Source: Dolomedes plantarius (Eukaryota > Arthropoda > Arachnida > Araneae > Dolomedidae). Taken from it: a stretch of DNA of 64,000 nt. Each line of letters begins with the position of its first letter. Position 1 is the first letter of the stretch. The notes under the pieces are model-generated. The model had not been told where the DNA came from. It worked only from the letters and a program-made list of their open reading frames with translations, and ran no database searches. Where the stretch lies: contig OU015491.1 of NCBI GenBank assembly GCA_907164885.2, positions 114,279,580 through 114,343,579 on the forward strand. Reading direction: 5' to 3'. The translations under genes and the position numbers were made by a program. Shown here piece by piece: positions 50,564 through 62,631 of the stretch.

Positions 50564-53011
50564 TCGTTCGTTTGTCATTTATATTGCTAAATGCAGAATA
50601 TCTGTTACAAATTTTGATAACAGGTCTCATAAACCTTTTAAAATATCTAAGATTAAGAGTAATTTGATGTAACCTACAACCCCGATTTTTCCGTAACCTA
50701 CAACAATATTGCCTTCAATTTGTATATGTTCCCAAGTTTATGAGTATTGAAATATCCATCGCAGGGATTATTTGCAAATAAAACAACGCAGAGTAGCTAC
50801 TATTACTGTTATCAGCTTCTTTACTCGGACAATATCTACAAAGTTATGATGGTCTTCAGAACGTCGCATGTAGCTTAGTATAAATGGAGTTCAAATAAAG
50901 AAGCAAAAGACAGACATAAAAGAAGATATTTGTTCAGTCGCAGTAATTTATTTGGATTTTGCGTTGTTCTGATTTGATGAAAATGCTTTTCTCTAATGGC
51001 CTGTGTTTTATACTCTTGGATCCAGCTAAAGAGGATGCAACGAGAATCTGGATATTTACTATCTAGTAATTAGTGAACCTGAAATGTTCAAAGTTTGATA
51101 TTCTGTAGGATTCAGAACTTTGGTATAAATTTCGTATTTCATTTTAATCGTTTTTTACAATATCATGGGGAATAATAATATAGAAATGTTTGCAAAAAAG
51201 TATTGGATAATTTATTGAAACGAAATATTTATACTTCCTGAAATTTAATTTGTGGTGAATATCTCTAAAATAACATTGGTTTTTCTATTTTAGGTCACCC
51301 AAAAAGATTTTCCTATTTTTTAAAGATGGTTTTGCGTTGAAAGTTAATAGAAATTATTATCTTCAATCATATTAATGAACTAAATCAAAGCCATAGAGTC
51401 TCATATACATTCCTGTCACACTTAATGTATTGTCTGCAAGGTAATATGCTAGGCATGTCTAAGGAAATATAAAATTATTTTAAAGGAGGATAGTATTGAA
51501 ATTATTTTCCTCACAAATACACATTTTAAGCTAATTAATGTTTTCCAGTTTCTTTTTTTTATTTCAGCCGTCTAAAACCATTATTCGTGAATAATTCTAA
51601 CTACCATTTTTAAAATACCACATCATGTAATGAGACGTTGTCATGTCCCTAAATTACTTTCCAAATTAGGAACTGACCTTTGTAGCAAAACGTGGCTCAG
51701 TAAAGATGAAGAAACTAGAATGCTGCAGACTCATGAAACATAACAACTTTTATTTCCAAACTGTGGTTATTATTAGGTGCCGAACCTTACTAACAAACAT
51801 CACATATCAAACAAACATTTGAACTTCTCGTTCCAGCAGGTGACTCCTACTTTTGAAGCAGTCAGTGATTGCTTTCTGCGCCCTCTCCTGGCAACATGGA
51901 AAGAATATTTAACAATCTTTGCACAGTCAAACTTGTACAAGCAGTTTTCAAGGCCATTGCATGGAATTTTCGCACCTCCATATCTAGTTGGTTAGTTGGT
52001 TGGTTGGTTGATATCGTGTCCATATGTGGTCAAATTGAACCATGTGCTGATATCACTGCCTTAGTTAAAACCTCCATATCTTTACTTGCTAATATCAATG
52101 GTACTATTTGATTAACTTCTGAACCTCTTTATAGTGAAGCAGCAATTTCAATAGCTCGCTTCTCCGAGAGAAACAATTTAAGGGACTTCCAATTTATAGG
52201 CATTTGCTGTCAATCAAACAAATATAAACAATAGAGAGAATGCACAAATTGCATTACAAAAACTATTTTATCTTTAGTATAAAAATTCTCCATTTTAAAT
52301 AACCTTAATACATATCAGTTTTGCAATAGTAAATTCTGCAAGAAAGAAGCAGTTGACAGTTATATTTCAACAGACAATACTTGAATTTTAAAATTGTTGG
52401 TTATATAACTACTTTGTTTACTGCCACAATATTTGCTGTGTCACGCTCAGGATTTGATGCATTTATTCTCAAATCATGTTCCAAATCCTTTGCCAAAGAT
52501 AACATATGAAAAATGCAAAGGGATACTTTTCGCATTTTCCTACTGACTCTGGATAAATATTTTTCGGCTGAATTTAAATATTATCTTCAAGAACTTTTCT
52601 TGGAGTATTATGAATATTATACTCCATAAAAGTCAATGAAGACGTTTCCAGGAAGACCAAGAAATATACCCAATTTCGAAATTAAGAAATGTAATTTTGT
52701 TTTTAGACAACACAATTCTTCCTCCCTAAACAGCATCGTGATTCCCCTTAAATCTCGTCTTATGATCTTGTAAGATATAAGTGGAATGACAAATTTAAAG
52801 GTACCTGTCTACATTCGGAGTATTTTTTTCAAAAACATACAGTACTGATTAAATACATATATTTGTAGTTCAAATGTGATAACAAATTATAAAAATAAAT
52901 ATAATTTTTGAAGAATTTTCATATTATTTTAAACATATATTTTTTTTTTATAAATTTTAGTACAATATAGTTCTTACGCCAAAGACCCTGAACTCAATTC
53001 AACTCAATATA
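50564..53011. other. Spacer
   Basis: No supported gene. 51770-52110 has overlapping short open frames and a GGTTGGTTGGTTGG run (about 51990-52010) but no recognised domain. Confidence 0.45.
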
Positions 53012-53125
53012 TAGTGTGTCCGGGCTAAAAGTATCCAAAAGTTATGGCTTATTTTTACGGAACTACCCATTAGAATTAAAAACAATATTATTTATATAGA
53101 AAGAACATCTCACCAAGTTTTAATA

Positions 53126-53224
53126 TCAATAGATTTCGATGTGTGCAACTTTTTTAGCATGACAAACGTCTAAACGATAATTCAGTTCTCTCCGAGTGCT
53201 TTGTAGCATATCAGGAGTTATTAG
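53126..53224 (-). pseudogene. Mariner-like transposase C-terminus (left arm)
   Basis: Thirty-three uninterrupted codons: LITPDMLQSTRRELN followed by YRLDVCHAKKVAHIEIY and TGA. It is the same span as the right arm of copy 1 (also 33 codons from LIT) but without its internal stop. It cannot be a functional protein; there is no start and no catalytic core. Confidence 0.82.
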
Positions 53225-53243
53225 TGTATAAACAAAAAATTTT

Positions 53244-53435
53244 GTGTATAAACAAATATTTGAAACTGTGGATGAGTTGAAAAAGCGTATCATTCAAGTA
53301 ATTCGTCTAATAACTTGGTGAGTCTAATAACGTGAAGTCCAATAACTTGGAGAGTAATTCGTCACTTGGAGAGAACTGGAATACCGTTTAGACGTTTTTC
53401 GTGCTACAAAAGAAGGTCACATTCAAATATATTGA
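53244..53435 (+). pseudogene. Mariner-like transposase C-terminus (right arm)
   Basis: Reads VYKQIFETVDELKKRIIQVI then RLITW, a ~45-bp disrupted stretch, and LEYRLDVFRATKEGHIQIY with TGA. VDELKxRI...IT is a hallmark of the end of mariner-like transposases. This arm is longer upstream than the opposite arm by about 20-25 codons, as in copy 1. Confidence 0.82.
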
Positions 53436-53548
53436 TAGTAACACTTGGTAAGATGTTCTTTCTATTTAAATATTTTTTTAAAAATTCTAATGGGTAGTTC
53501 CGTAAAAATAAATCATAACTTTTGGATACTTTTATACCAGACACCCTG

Positions 53549-55193
53549 CATTTAGTTTACTTTATAGTATGTACTACTGTGACACATACCCGTATTTTGA
53601 GGTAAATATTTTACAATGTTTCTAAAAATTACTTAAATAACACCCCTCCCACCAAAAATGAAAAAAAAAACACTGATTTTATGTTAATAATCTTTTTATA
53701 AGTGCAGATACCTGCAGAATGATTAAATTAATTCATATAGATTTGCTTTTAGTTCAAAACATAGTTAGTAATATGTAAATACTATCGCAAAATTTCACTA
53801 GAATACATTGAAAGCTTAAATTATTAGCTTTCTCGTTTATAAAAGAAACTGAAAAATGAGTTTTGTAGAAAATGCATTTAAAGATGCTACTTCCGGTCTT
53901 TAAATATCGATTTTAGTCTATTAAATTTGAAATAAATTATCATTAAATGATCGTACGAATAAAATAAAAGCAGTTTTAGAATCCCGAAAATCTGGCTTTT
54001 GAAGCAGAGCATCGTATCTAACAAGAACGAGACATGTATAACGAATTGGTTTAATCTATTTACAGGGGAGCAACGTAAACATCCTTTGATTTGCTACATT
54101 AAGGATGTTTGATCATCAGTGACAAAGATTTGTCCCTCATAATCAAACATCGAGATTTATCATATAAAAATAAAATGAGAAAAATATTATTTTTAAATAG
54201 ATTAACCTTTATCAAATTAAAATTAGACATTTTCCTTATTTGTTTACACCCAGACAATAAAATAAAAGAAAAAAGTAAAAGAAACACAATAATGATCAGA
54301 ATAATAACAGAATATTATATTTTCTTTTAACTTCCATCATAACAAAAGAAGTAAATAAAAGAGAGACTTTTGTTTTAATACTACTCTGAATATTGGACAA
54401 AATATTTTCATTATAGCTTTTCATGGAAAATTCTATACCAAAATCCTTTACCTATAATGATTAATTATCCGGGCTGCATTCAGATCTAGGTCAAAATCTG
54501 ATTACCTGCTGTCTATTCATGTCTTCAGAAAATACAAGTCTTTGCTTTCGTTTTATTGATAAACGAAAAACAATGGAGGAATTCCATTGAAAAGCATTGT
54601 TCCCAACTAATCTTAAACGTATCCAAGTTATGAATAAAACATCTCTTTGAGGTCCCTCCATTTGTCATTTTTCATTTATTAAAATAAACAGATCATTTTG
54701 TTCTGCCTATTTAACTGAAATCCGACGAGTCGTTTGCTTGATTAACATTTCATTATTTGTGAGAGATTACGAAATAAATTCAATTAATTTCTCTTGAAAG
54801 TGGAGTGTTTGGAAACAATGGAAGGTTTTCTTTGGGGATATTGTGTTTTTAGAATTTTGTTGAAGGGGTTCATGTTTGGCTGTAACTTTCCTTTCAGGTT
54901 CGTTTTTTTAAAAATTTAACTCCATTTTCGAAGTAACGTAATTACAACAATTGAATTACAATAGTAGGAATTTCCCGTAGTATAGATACGGAGGCTTTTA
55001 AATACTGAAAATGGATTTATGACATTTACTTATCACATTGTCTTAAGAGTAAAACAGTTTTTTAAGTGACATGCAAGACTTTTAATTAAATTACAGAACA
55101 CAGTGCTCATAAGTATTTGAATTGTGTAATGCTACATTATTCAACTTTAATCTTCTATTTTTGAAACCACATTTTAAACTCTTGGAAAACTAA
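53549..55193. other. AT-rich spacer
   Basis: No supported feature. Confidence 0.45.
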
Positions 55194-55851
55194 TCTATAT
55201 ATATAAAACAGTTCCGTAACTGACTGACTCACTGACACACAACGCACAGACCAAACCGTTGGACTTAAAGGGCTGAAATATTGCATGGCGATTCTTCTTA
55301 TTGTGTAAGGGTGCATTAAGAAAGATTTTTGAAAAATTCTTCTTAGATTTTTTTAAATTAAATTTTTAAGCTGTTTTAGTAACATTTTTAAAGTTTGCAC
55401 TTAAAATAATAGTTTGAGGGTTATACAATTTATATCACAAGAAAGATCATAAAAATTCCTTTAAAATGAAATAATTTTCGAATCTTTACCTCCATTTTCT
55501 GAATTTTGGTGAATTTTTACAGATTAACTTTTAGAATTTAATTTATTAAATGCTGATCACGTGATTTCTTTTTCGGTACTTTAAATAAATTTATCGTCTC
55601 GTCATAACAACGAAATAGACAAAAAATATTTTTCTTTTCTTGCTATTGCGGCATGCGATTGGACATTATCTAAAAAAATTTTAAAATACAGTAAAAATAT
55701 GTTCCTCAAAGTGTACTATATTGTTTAGTATGTCCTATTAGATTTAATTTGATTATTTTCTTCTACATTATTTTGTCTATAAAATATCCCTTACGATTTT
55801 TTTGTAATTGTATTTTTTTTACATAAATTGTATATATTGAGCGTATACAAT

Positions 55852-55891
<40 letters not shown>

Positions 55892-55896
55892 ATACA

Positions 55897-55944
<48 letters not shown>
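55852..55944. repeat. (TA)n microsatellite, Helitron-internal, left half
   Basis: TA repeats with one ATCAATACATTCATA interruption; ends at the left terminus of the inserted element. Confidence 0.95.
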
Positions 55945-55948
<4 letters not shown>

Positions 55949-57116
55949 GGCTGTTCGCACATTTTTTATACGATTTTGATAAGCGGTAATAAAAAATCGT
56001 TTGCTGCAAAAGAAATAATTGCAATTGTACTATGTTTTTAAAAGTCGAAATTATCGTCTGGGGCTTGAAAGTTTTGTTTTTATTAAAAATGTCGTTCTTA
56101 ACAAAGCAGTGGTTCGAACGCTACATTTATGCTCTTTCCAAACAAACAAAAATTCCAAACAAGTATCCAAGGAAAAAACGGACATCTTCGACTATTGTAA
56201 AGGTACGTTGTTTAATGTTAAAAGAAAATCCCCCTAGTCAAAGGGCAAAATCATTAAAATGCTCGGTGTCCACTGTAAACAAAATGATAAACGTTGATTT
56301 AAATCTTAAGAAAGCGAAAAAATGCAATGTGCATCGTCTTCATCCAAATCATATCGCTGAATGCAGGACACACTGCAGAATTCTATATGAGAAACACTTA
56401 TCCAAAGAAAAATGGAAAACAATTGTCACAATAGATGAATCATGGGTGTATTTAAATGATTGCAACTTAAAAAGAGCCATTTATTATCATAAAAAGGAAG
56501 AAAAAAATTTAAGTACATGGTTCAAAGAATCGAAAGAAAGTTTTTCTAAGGGATTCATGATTGTTGCTGATTTTTTCTTATAATGGCAAGTTAAAAATAA
56601 AGAGAGTGGAATAAAATGTCAAGATTAACTCCAAATACATCCAGGAACATATTTTATCACTAATTTTTCTGAAAGAAATACCATCGCTTTACCCACAGTG
56701 GCATCAATCTGTGAGACTCCATCAGGACAAAGCTAGCAGTCACACATTAAAATCCACTGTAAATTTCCTAACAGAAATGGAACAAAAAACTGGTATCAAG
56801 GCCATACCCTTCACTGATATCCCTACAAAATCTCCCGATGTATCACCTATGGATTTTTGTGCTTTCGGACTTTTAAAATGTGCATTATCCAAACGTCGTC
56901 CCAAAACCCTTACAGGACTCTGGAAAGCTGTTCAGGAGGAATGGGATAGAATACCTCTTCTGACACTTCAAAAGGCATTATTATCCTGGAAATTGCGTTG
57001 TCGAAATATAGTTCAGAATAAGGGATGTAAAATAGAACATTTAAAACAAGAATTTTATGTAATTTAGTTTTGTGAATACAATATACATCGTCTAAAAAAT
57101 GTGTGAACAGCCTCTG
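55945..57116 (+). mobile_element. Mariner-like (DD41D) transposon, 1172 bp
   Basis: Ends CAGAGGCTGTTCGCACATTT and, complemented, CAGAGGCTGTTCACACATTT. TA lies immediately outside at 55943-55944 and 57117-57118. It carries one transposase pseudogene filling most of its length. It is inserted inside the (TA)n tract of the Helitron. Confidence 0.93.
56032..57067 (+). pseudogene. DD41D mariner-like transposase, lightly broken
   Basis: First part: TSSTIVKVRCLML...SLKCSVSTVNKMI (helix-turn-helix), CNVHRLHPNHIAECRTHCR, LSKEKWKTIVTIDESWVYLN (first Asp). A frameshift in a T-run near 56570 and a stop near 56612 follow. The reading resumes with YIQEHILSLIFLKEIPSLYP, VRLHQDKASSHTLKS (second Asp) and DIPTKSPDVSPMDFCAFGLL (third Asp), ending EHLKQEFYVI. 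I count 41 residues between the second and third Asp, the DD41D spacing known from rosa- and VISITOR-type elements rather than mariner's 34. The start is uncertain because the first ~70 codons have competing frames. Confidence 0.85.
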
Positions 57117-57118
57117 TA

Positions 57119-57165
<47 letters not shown>
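57117..57165. repeat. (TA)n microsatellite, Helitron-internal, right half
   Basis: Continues the TA tract beyond the inserted element, followed by TTGGCATTAATTGCATACA as in the other Helitron copy. Confidence 0.95.
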
Positions 57166-57168
<3 letters not shown>

Positions 57169-57267
57169 CATTAATTGCATACATTGACCGTTGTATTTAG
57201 TTTGAATAGTGAAGTGCGGGTTTTCAGCTAGTTTATATAAACAAGATTTTCCACGCCATTACTTTGA

Positions 57268-57534
57268 TATTCTTATTAAAGATCGGAGTCCAACTTGGCT
57301 AAATGACTGATTTCGCAATTTTGAACAGAGTCGAGTGACGAGACCGGATCACATGACCCCGCACCTCCAGAGGTAAATTTGAGAACTGGGAGGACATTGC
57401 AGCCATAACCTATTTTGTGTGTCCCGGCCACCATTAGTGAACACGGTGGTGGATTTTCAGCGACGAGCATCGAACCAGGAAAGTTCAGATCACTGGCCCG
57501 TTGCTCTTGCTAGCTGGGCCACCACGCCCCTAAG
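57268..57534 (-). mobile_element. tRNA-derived SINE, 3'-truncated (family 1)
   Basis: On the minus strand: GGGGCGTGGTGGCCCAGCTA, a B box GGTTCGATGC at about 57477, GTTCTCAAATTTACCTC and GGAGGTGCGGGGTCATGTGA, ending near TTGGACTCCGATC. It matches the SINE at 26.5-26.9 kb throughout but lacks the family 3' tail. Confidence 0.85.
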
Positions 57535-58399
57535 CACATTTTGTACTTTACTTTAGTTATACTTTCGTAAAATACCATTGCTAATATTAAAGCATTTTGC
57601 AACGTTAAAGTATTCCTGCGAATTAAATTCATTATTTTGTATGCTCTTTATGATCATTATGAACTTTTGTTGAGATCATTAACTTCACTGAAGCACTTTT
57701 TGAAAACTGTGCTAGTAAATTTTTCAGCAGACAGTGAACTGAATGGGAAGCCAACCTTAGTCTTATCTGTAAAGCATATCTGTAAAATTTTCTTTTAATT
57801 AAATGACATCATTTTGTAAAAAATTAAATGACATCATTTTCTTTAAAAATTGAGTTTCGAGGCATTTCTCGTGCGCATTTTTTACCAACGTCTAGAAAGG
57901 CCTATGGTTAAAACAAAAGTCTTCAGATATTGTAAATAATATTTTATGTTACATTTAGTTTCTGATATTCATTTTCTTGTCCCTGTATAGTAAAATTTTT
58001 CCCATTTTTTTTTATCACTTTCCTTTCGATGTGCAATGAAAGACTATTTTAGCTTACAAAGTTTCTAAGGGACTGAAAGGTAGATAAAATGTTAAAAATG
58101 ATAGATATAAGTAGGTTTCATTACTCATGAACTTACATAGGAATTATTAATTTATCGGAAGTTACTAGTCATCGAGCCGGTTAAATGAGAATCTATGTTC
58201 GGCGATTTCTTCGGTTGCGATTTAAAGTTTTTGATGAGTGTAAATCTTATGATGTGAAGTGTAAGCATATTTTCTATTTGCCATCTGCAGTAGAGTGTTG
58301 ATAGATTTATTTTTGGTTTAAGCTGTCTTTGAATCTTACTCTAAGGACTTTGCAGAAGCGAGGGCCTGCCTAAGCTTTGTTCATGTAGTAATATTTGTT
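57535..58399. other. AT-rich spacer
   Basis: No supported feature. Confidence 0.45.
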
Positions 58400-58549
58400 C
58401 ATGTAGAATCCGTCAGCGTCGCCGTTACTTGTATTGATATATTTTGAACCAGTCACAGACCGTAACAATTTCGTGACTAATCGCTTGGAGGTGTGTAATT
58501 GGTAAAATGTATTTCAATACGAGTAACGCTGACACTGACGGATTCCATG
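58400..58549. mobile_element. ~150-bp fold-back miniature element
   Basis: CATGTAGAATCCGTCAGCGT (left) pairs with the complement of CACTGACGGATTCCATG (right). The match continues through GTTAC(T/C)GTATTGA, about 46 bp in all, with a ~60-bp spacer. The family is unknown and no target duplication is certain. Confidence 0.75.
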
Positions 58550-58614
58550 TGAAGAGGTCTTTAATTTGTTGATTAGAATTTTCAGTAAATACACTAGATA
58601 AAAATTATCTAATA

Positions 58615-58938
58615 TGAAGGGTGTTTCAAAATTATTGAGCCTATTTCATGTTTGAAAAAAAAAATGAGGTACATGTTTATTGATTTCTTGGAAAGAGAAC
58701 TTTAAACAGTATTACACAAAAAAACTTTAAATAATAAATAAATTCCACAACAGCCGGTAGATGTCACGACAACATTTCGTAAGCGTAAAATAATTACTAA
58801 TTGCGTCAGTCTTCAAATGGCTACCGTAGAGGAAAAAGCAATATGCGTTTTGTGGTTCCATGAAAGCAAATCCGTTGTAACTCATTTTGTTCTTTTTTTT
58901 ATAGCATAAAATGCGGTCAATAAATTTGGACCACCCTG
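58615..58938 (+). mobile_element. Deleted mariner-like element with transposase N-terminus
   Basis: Left end AGGGTGTTTCAAAATTATTG, right end complement AGGGTGGTCCAAATTTATTG; TA at 58613-58614 and 58939-58940. It is about 324 bp, so most of the element is deleted. Confidence 0.7.
58817..58919 (+). pseudogene. DUF4817-type transposase N-terminus
   Basis: Reads MATVEEKAICVLWFHESKSV followed by VT. This resembles the start of the DUF4817 helix-turn-helix (xCVxxFHExKS(V/I)xxVQRxFR) in arthropod mariner-derived transposases. It stops after about 33 codons, where the element is deleted to its right terminal repeat. Confidence 0.6.
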
Positions 58939-58940
58939 TA

Positions 58941-61385
58941 CTTAATTTTTTTATGAAGATTTATTTAAATATCCTTTATAACAATATTACGAAATTTGTT
59001 TTCCGTTATATTTACTTACGACATATCGGTACATCATAAACAAAGAATTTAAAATCCAATAATAAAGAACAATTTTGAAGCAATTATTTCAATTGATATA
59101 ATAATAATTGAAAGAAGCTCTATCACGCAATTTCCTTTACAGATAAATATACACGGTATTATTTTTAATAATTTTACAAAACTTATGTTCTTCTCATTGC
59201 GATAACAATTCATAATATTTATCAATAATTCAGAAGCTTAGAAATGACTGTCCTTGCGTTAACAAAGCCTCGAGACTTATCATTTCAAAATCTTTCCACT
59301 GCTGTCATAATTACCGTGCAACAGCAGCTAAATTTCAATTTAAGAGCCAAGCAGCACTTTTTCTGAACTTGAAAAAAAAACACCCTTTATTTTTCTTTTA
59401 TCAAAGTATTTTGTTAAACTGTGTTTTTGTTTCGCATTACCAAACAGTGGCTTTTTTATGTACTTTCACCTTTTTTTGTACCCATTTAGCATATGCCGGC
59501 TGGCTTCTGTTCTTTATGTATGTTTGCATGCATAAATGGGGGGAAGTAAGTAAGTCGAGATTATTAGGTTTATTGAAGAATGAACAAATATACTTTTTTT
59601 CGTTAATGTTTTCATATATTTCTTTGTGGTTGAATTGTTGAATAATTCATTTATTGTTCCTGCAAAACTTTAAGGATTTTACAATTTCTGTATGTGTATA
59701 TTTTTTCACCATAATTGAGATGATAAATTTAATTTCCCCAGGTAAAACGTCGAAAAATATCTTGGCATTTACACAAATTATATTTTACATATTTCGTACT
59801 TCATGGTATTTGTTGAAGAATTATTTCTACCAATATTGTAGAACTAGAAAACGTTTGTAGATATCACACGTTTGAACGTTGATTATAATACAATAACTGA
59901 ATTAAAATACTGTGATCAATTGATATATTGAATCAACAAATTTATTCAGCCAATGTTACGATTGTACTAGAGGCCCATTTTCATTTATAACATACGAATG
60001 TGGCTTTAAATTTTCCTTATGTTATGCATTTAATTTTTATATTATATTTTTTCACCTATTTCTTGTAATCAAATATTTTTCATATTAAAACGGTTAGAAA
60101 GCTACTAACTTTTTAATAACACAACTTTATTACCTTAGTACAATTAGTTATGTAATATGGTTACTTTAATTTTAATTGACTTTAGTAGTAAAGTGGTGTT
60201 ATACCTCAATGACTACACTTTACAGGGTAATCTCCTCTCTCGGAATTTAACGATTATGATCCAACATTAAATGCGAATTTTATATATATTTATTTGAAAA
60301 TAAGTACAAAAATGAAGAACATATTGACAATATTGACTTCATAAAGAGAGAGAGAATTAAGCGCTTAAAAGTAAAACGTTTAAAGAGTAGATATTTTTAC
60401 AACTTTTTTAACTCCCATGGGAAATCCATGTCATTTTGCTTCAAAGGTTCATTTCAAAATTTTATATTATATATGTAAATTGTTGAAATAATCATTGCTG
60501 TAGTCTTAAGTTAAAGTATTTAAAACCCTACTATAAAATTCTACTTAAATATTTATAACCTCCTCACGCAGTTTTGAAAATAAATAGAACTTTTAATGCT
60601 GTTTTAAAGGCTTTTTGTATTTCTTAGTTAGTATCAACAAACGCGACGCCGTTATAAAACAATATTTGTATAAAAATATTCAATATTTCATTTGCAAAGT
60701 ATAATAACAGAAGATCAAGAAATTATCCTTGAATAGTATAAAAATTTTTACAGTTTTTTTAATGGTATGAAATATTTTACAATCTTCAGCCAAATAAAGT
60801 AATTCTTCAAATAAATATTAATGTACTTCTCAAAAAGAATTTTAACTTAACTCAAAATTACATCGCTGATGAGTCCTAAAATGGCACAACTACGAATAAT
60901 TCTACACAGACCCTACGAATTATTTTACACAGACAAAATAAAATGCATCTTTCTTTATAGTTTTAGAAGTTTGACAGACTTGACAGATTTTGATTAAAAA
61001 TGGAACAAAAATTTTATCAGAAATACTTTTTTGTAAGCCTCGATAAATGAAGGTAATTTTTTTGTGTAAATGTTACTTACTTATTTTCATTTTGAGAAAT
61101 TTTTTTTCGGGAAATATATCTATATCTTATATCAGATAGCCTTCTTTAAAAATTTGGTATTCCTGTCATGTTTTCCCTCTTCATAATAAAGTACAAAATA
61201 CTTATATATGAATTTCTAACCGTACATATTTTTAATTTTGCTGTAGTTAACGAATAAAAGCAAGTGTAAAATGAAACAAAATAAATAGCACTAATCATAG
61301 AATATGATATTTCAAGTACGTTCCTAACATACTTGATAATACTGGTATCGAAAAAAAGTAATAAAGGTGTAGTATTTACTTACTT
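58941..61385. other. AT-rich spacer
   Basis: No supported feature. The hydrophobic frame at 59369-59641 is T-rich low-complexity translation rather than a gene. Confidence 0.45.
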
Positions 61386-61434
61386 ACACACACACACGCA
61401 CACACACACACACAAGCGTGCGCAAACACACACT

Positions 61435-61478
<44 letters not shown>

Positions 61479-61500
61479 ATATATATATATATATATATAT

Positions 61501-61546
<46 letters not shown>

Positions 61547-61568
61547 TATAATATATATATATATATAT
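61386..61568. repeat. (AC)n-(TA)n/(TAA) compound microsatellite
   Basis: CA repeats with GCA and GCG variants (61386-61432), then a TA repeat punctuated by ATAATATA units. Confidence 0.95.
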
Positions 61569-62610
61569 TCTACTTCAATATGTTCATGCGAAGACTCTAC
61601 TATAATTATTTTTAAATTTCAGTTTTCATTAAATTGAACTTTAAAATGAAAAAAATATGAGGAAGAAATTTGGTAATTAAATTCCTTCCTGTCAAGGGTG
61701 CAAATGATTAAATGTTTGTATAAAATGAGTACCTTCAGCCTCTGTGACAGCAAAATAATGAGCGATTTTCGCTGAGAAGTACAAGTTTTCTAGTTCATTT
61801 ACTGATTATTTCGATCTTCAGCGACAATGGCAGTGCTTCGGACACGAATTCATTCACACATCAACATACTGATGGAATTCGAGATTGGACATGTTTTCGC
61901 ACTGAGAAAGAAGTCGATCGTCTAATCAGCATTTTTGGAAGAGCGACACAAACATGATTGGTCTATGATAGCAAGGACCAGTGTAAATGTGTCTGGAGAC
62001 GGGTTTGGCCATCGTATGGATCCTGCTTTAGTGTAAAAGGCCACACGTGTCGACAACAGTAAGAAATGGTCTAGGACTCCCTGTGATATAATAACCCGAC
62101 ATCATTGGTGGTCCTCCGTCCCAACCTCTAACCACAGTGGCACGTCAAAGATATTCTACATATTGTGTTGTCTTTTCTTTCGGAGGAATGGGTACTAATT
62201 TTCCATTATGGTATTACCCGGCTACACACGGCAAGCACGTCTCGTGACTGCCTCATGATTAAAGTATATATAAAGCACATTTGTTTTGTGATAGGACGTC
62301 GCCGACGCTCATCCAGTAATGTGGACGAATCAGGAGACAGATTGAAATTTGTTTGGCAAGAAATCCCACAAAACAACCATGAATTTCATGAATTCATGCT
62401 GCGTCAGGTAACAGCGTATATTTGGAACAGAAGTACCCCAAGAAAATATTGACTGGTTCTCTTCGTGTTGATCTTTCGGTACTAATAAGTTGTTCAGTTG
62501 TTCAGATATTGTAATCATATCTTCTTACGTATATGTTAAACTTATCTATTTAATTTTACCTGATTCGGGATTTCCCTTCCTTCTGGCCATCAATTTTGTT
62601 TCCAAAGGGT
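61569..62610. other. Spacer with a degenerate Tc1-like candidate
   Basis: 61820-62450 is GC-richer and shows coding-like stretches in several frames (for example MAVLRTRIHSHINILMEFEI at 61827). The start resembles a Tc1-type beginning, but no catalytic motif can be read, so this is only a possible heavily decayed repeat. Confidence 0.25.
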
Positions 62611-62611
62611 A

Positions 62612-62631
62612 TATATATATATATATATATT
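62612..62631. repeat. Short (TA)n
   Basis: Ten TA units. Confidence 0.85.

Larger units (their letters stand above)
53012..53548. mobile_element. Fold-back MITE copy 2 with transposase C-terminus in both arms
   Basis: Left end GTGTGTCCGGGCTAAAAGTA; the complement of the right end is CAGGGTGTCTGGTATAAAAG. Both continue with TATCCAAAAGTTATG and CGGAACTACCCATTAGAATT. Arms match for about 200 bp. It shares with copy 1 the palindrome junction (GTTTATACAC/TAATAACTCC), so both come from one founder. It lacks the microsatellite seen in copy 1. Confidence 0.88.
55194..57241 (+). mobile_element. Non-autonomous Helitron, interrupted by a DD41D element
   Basis: Starts TCTATATATATAAAACAG after A and ends TTTTCAGCTAG before T, as Helitrons do. 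It is alignable with the 39-kb copy over its length: GACTGACTGA/GTCAGTCAGT block, AAAGGGCTGAAAT, ATCACGTGATTTCTTT, TAGACAAAATAATGTAG complement and ATTGCATACATTGACC. Without the inserted element it is about 870 bp. The 3' hairpin is degraded relative to the other copy (AAGTGCGGG). It carries the same (TA)n tract at the same internal position. Confidence 0.85.

Noticed and set aside
59369..59641. 90-codon hydrophobic frame that could suggest a membrane protein
   Set aside because: T-rich sequence gives Phe/Leu-rich translations by chance; there is no family resemblance and no context.
61820..62450. Degenerate Tc1-like element
   Set aside because: Only a vague N-terminal resemblance; no catalytic motif, terminal repeat or TA border was found, so it is kept only as a weak note.
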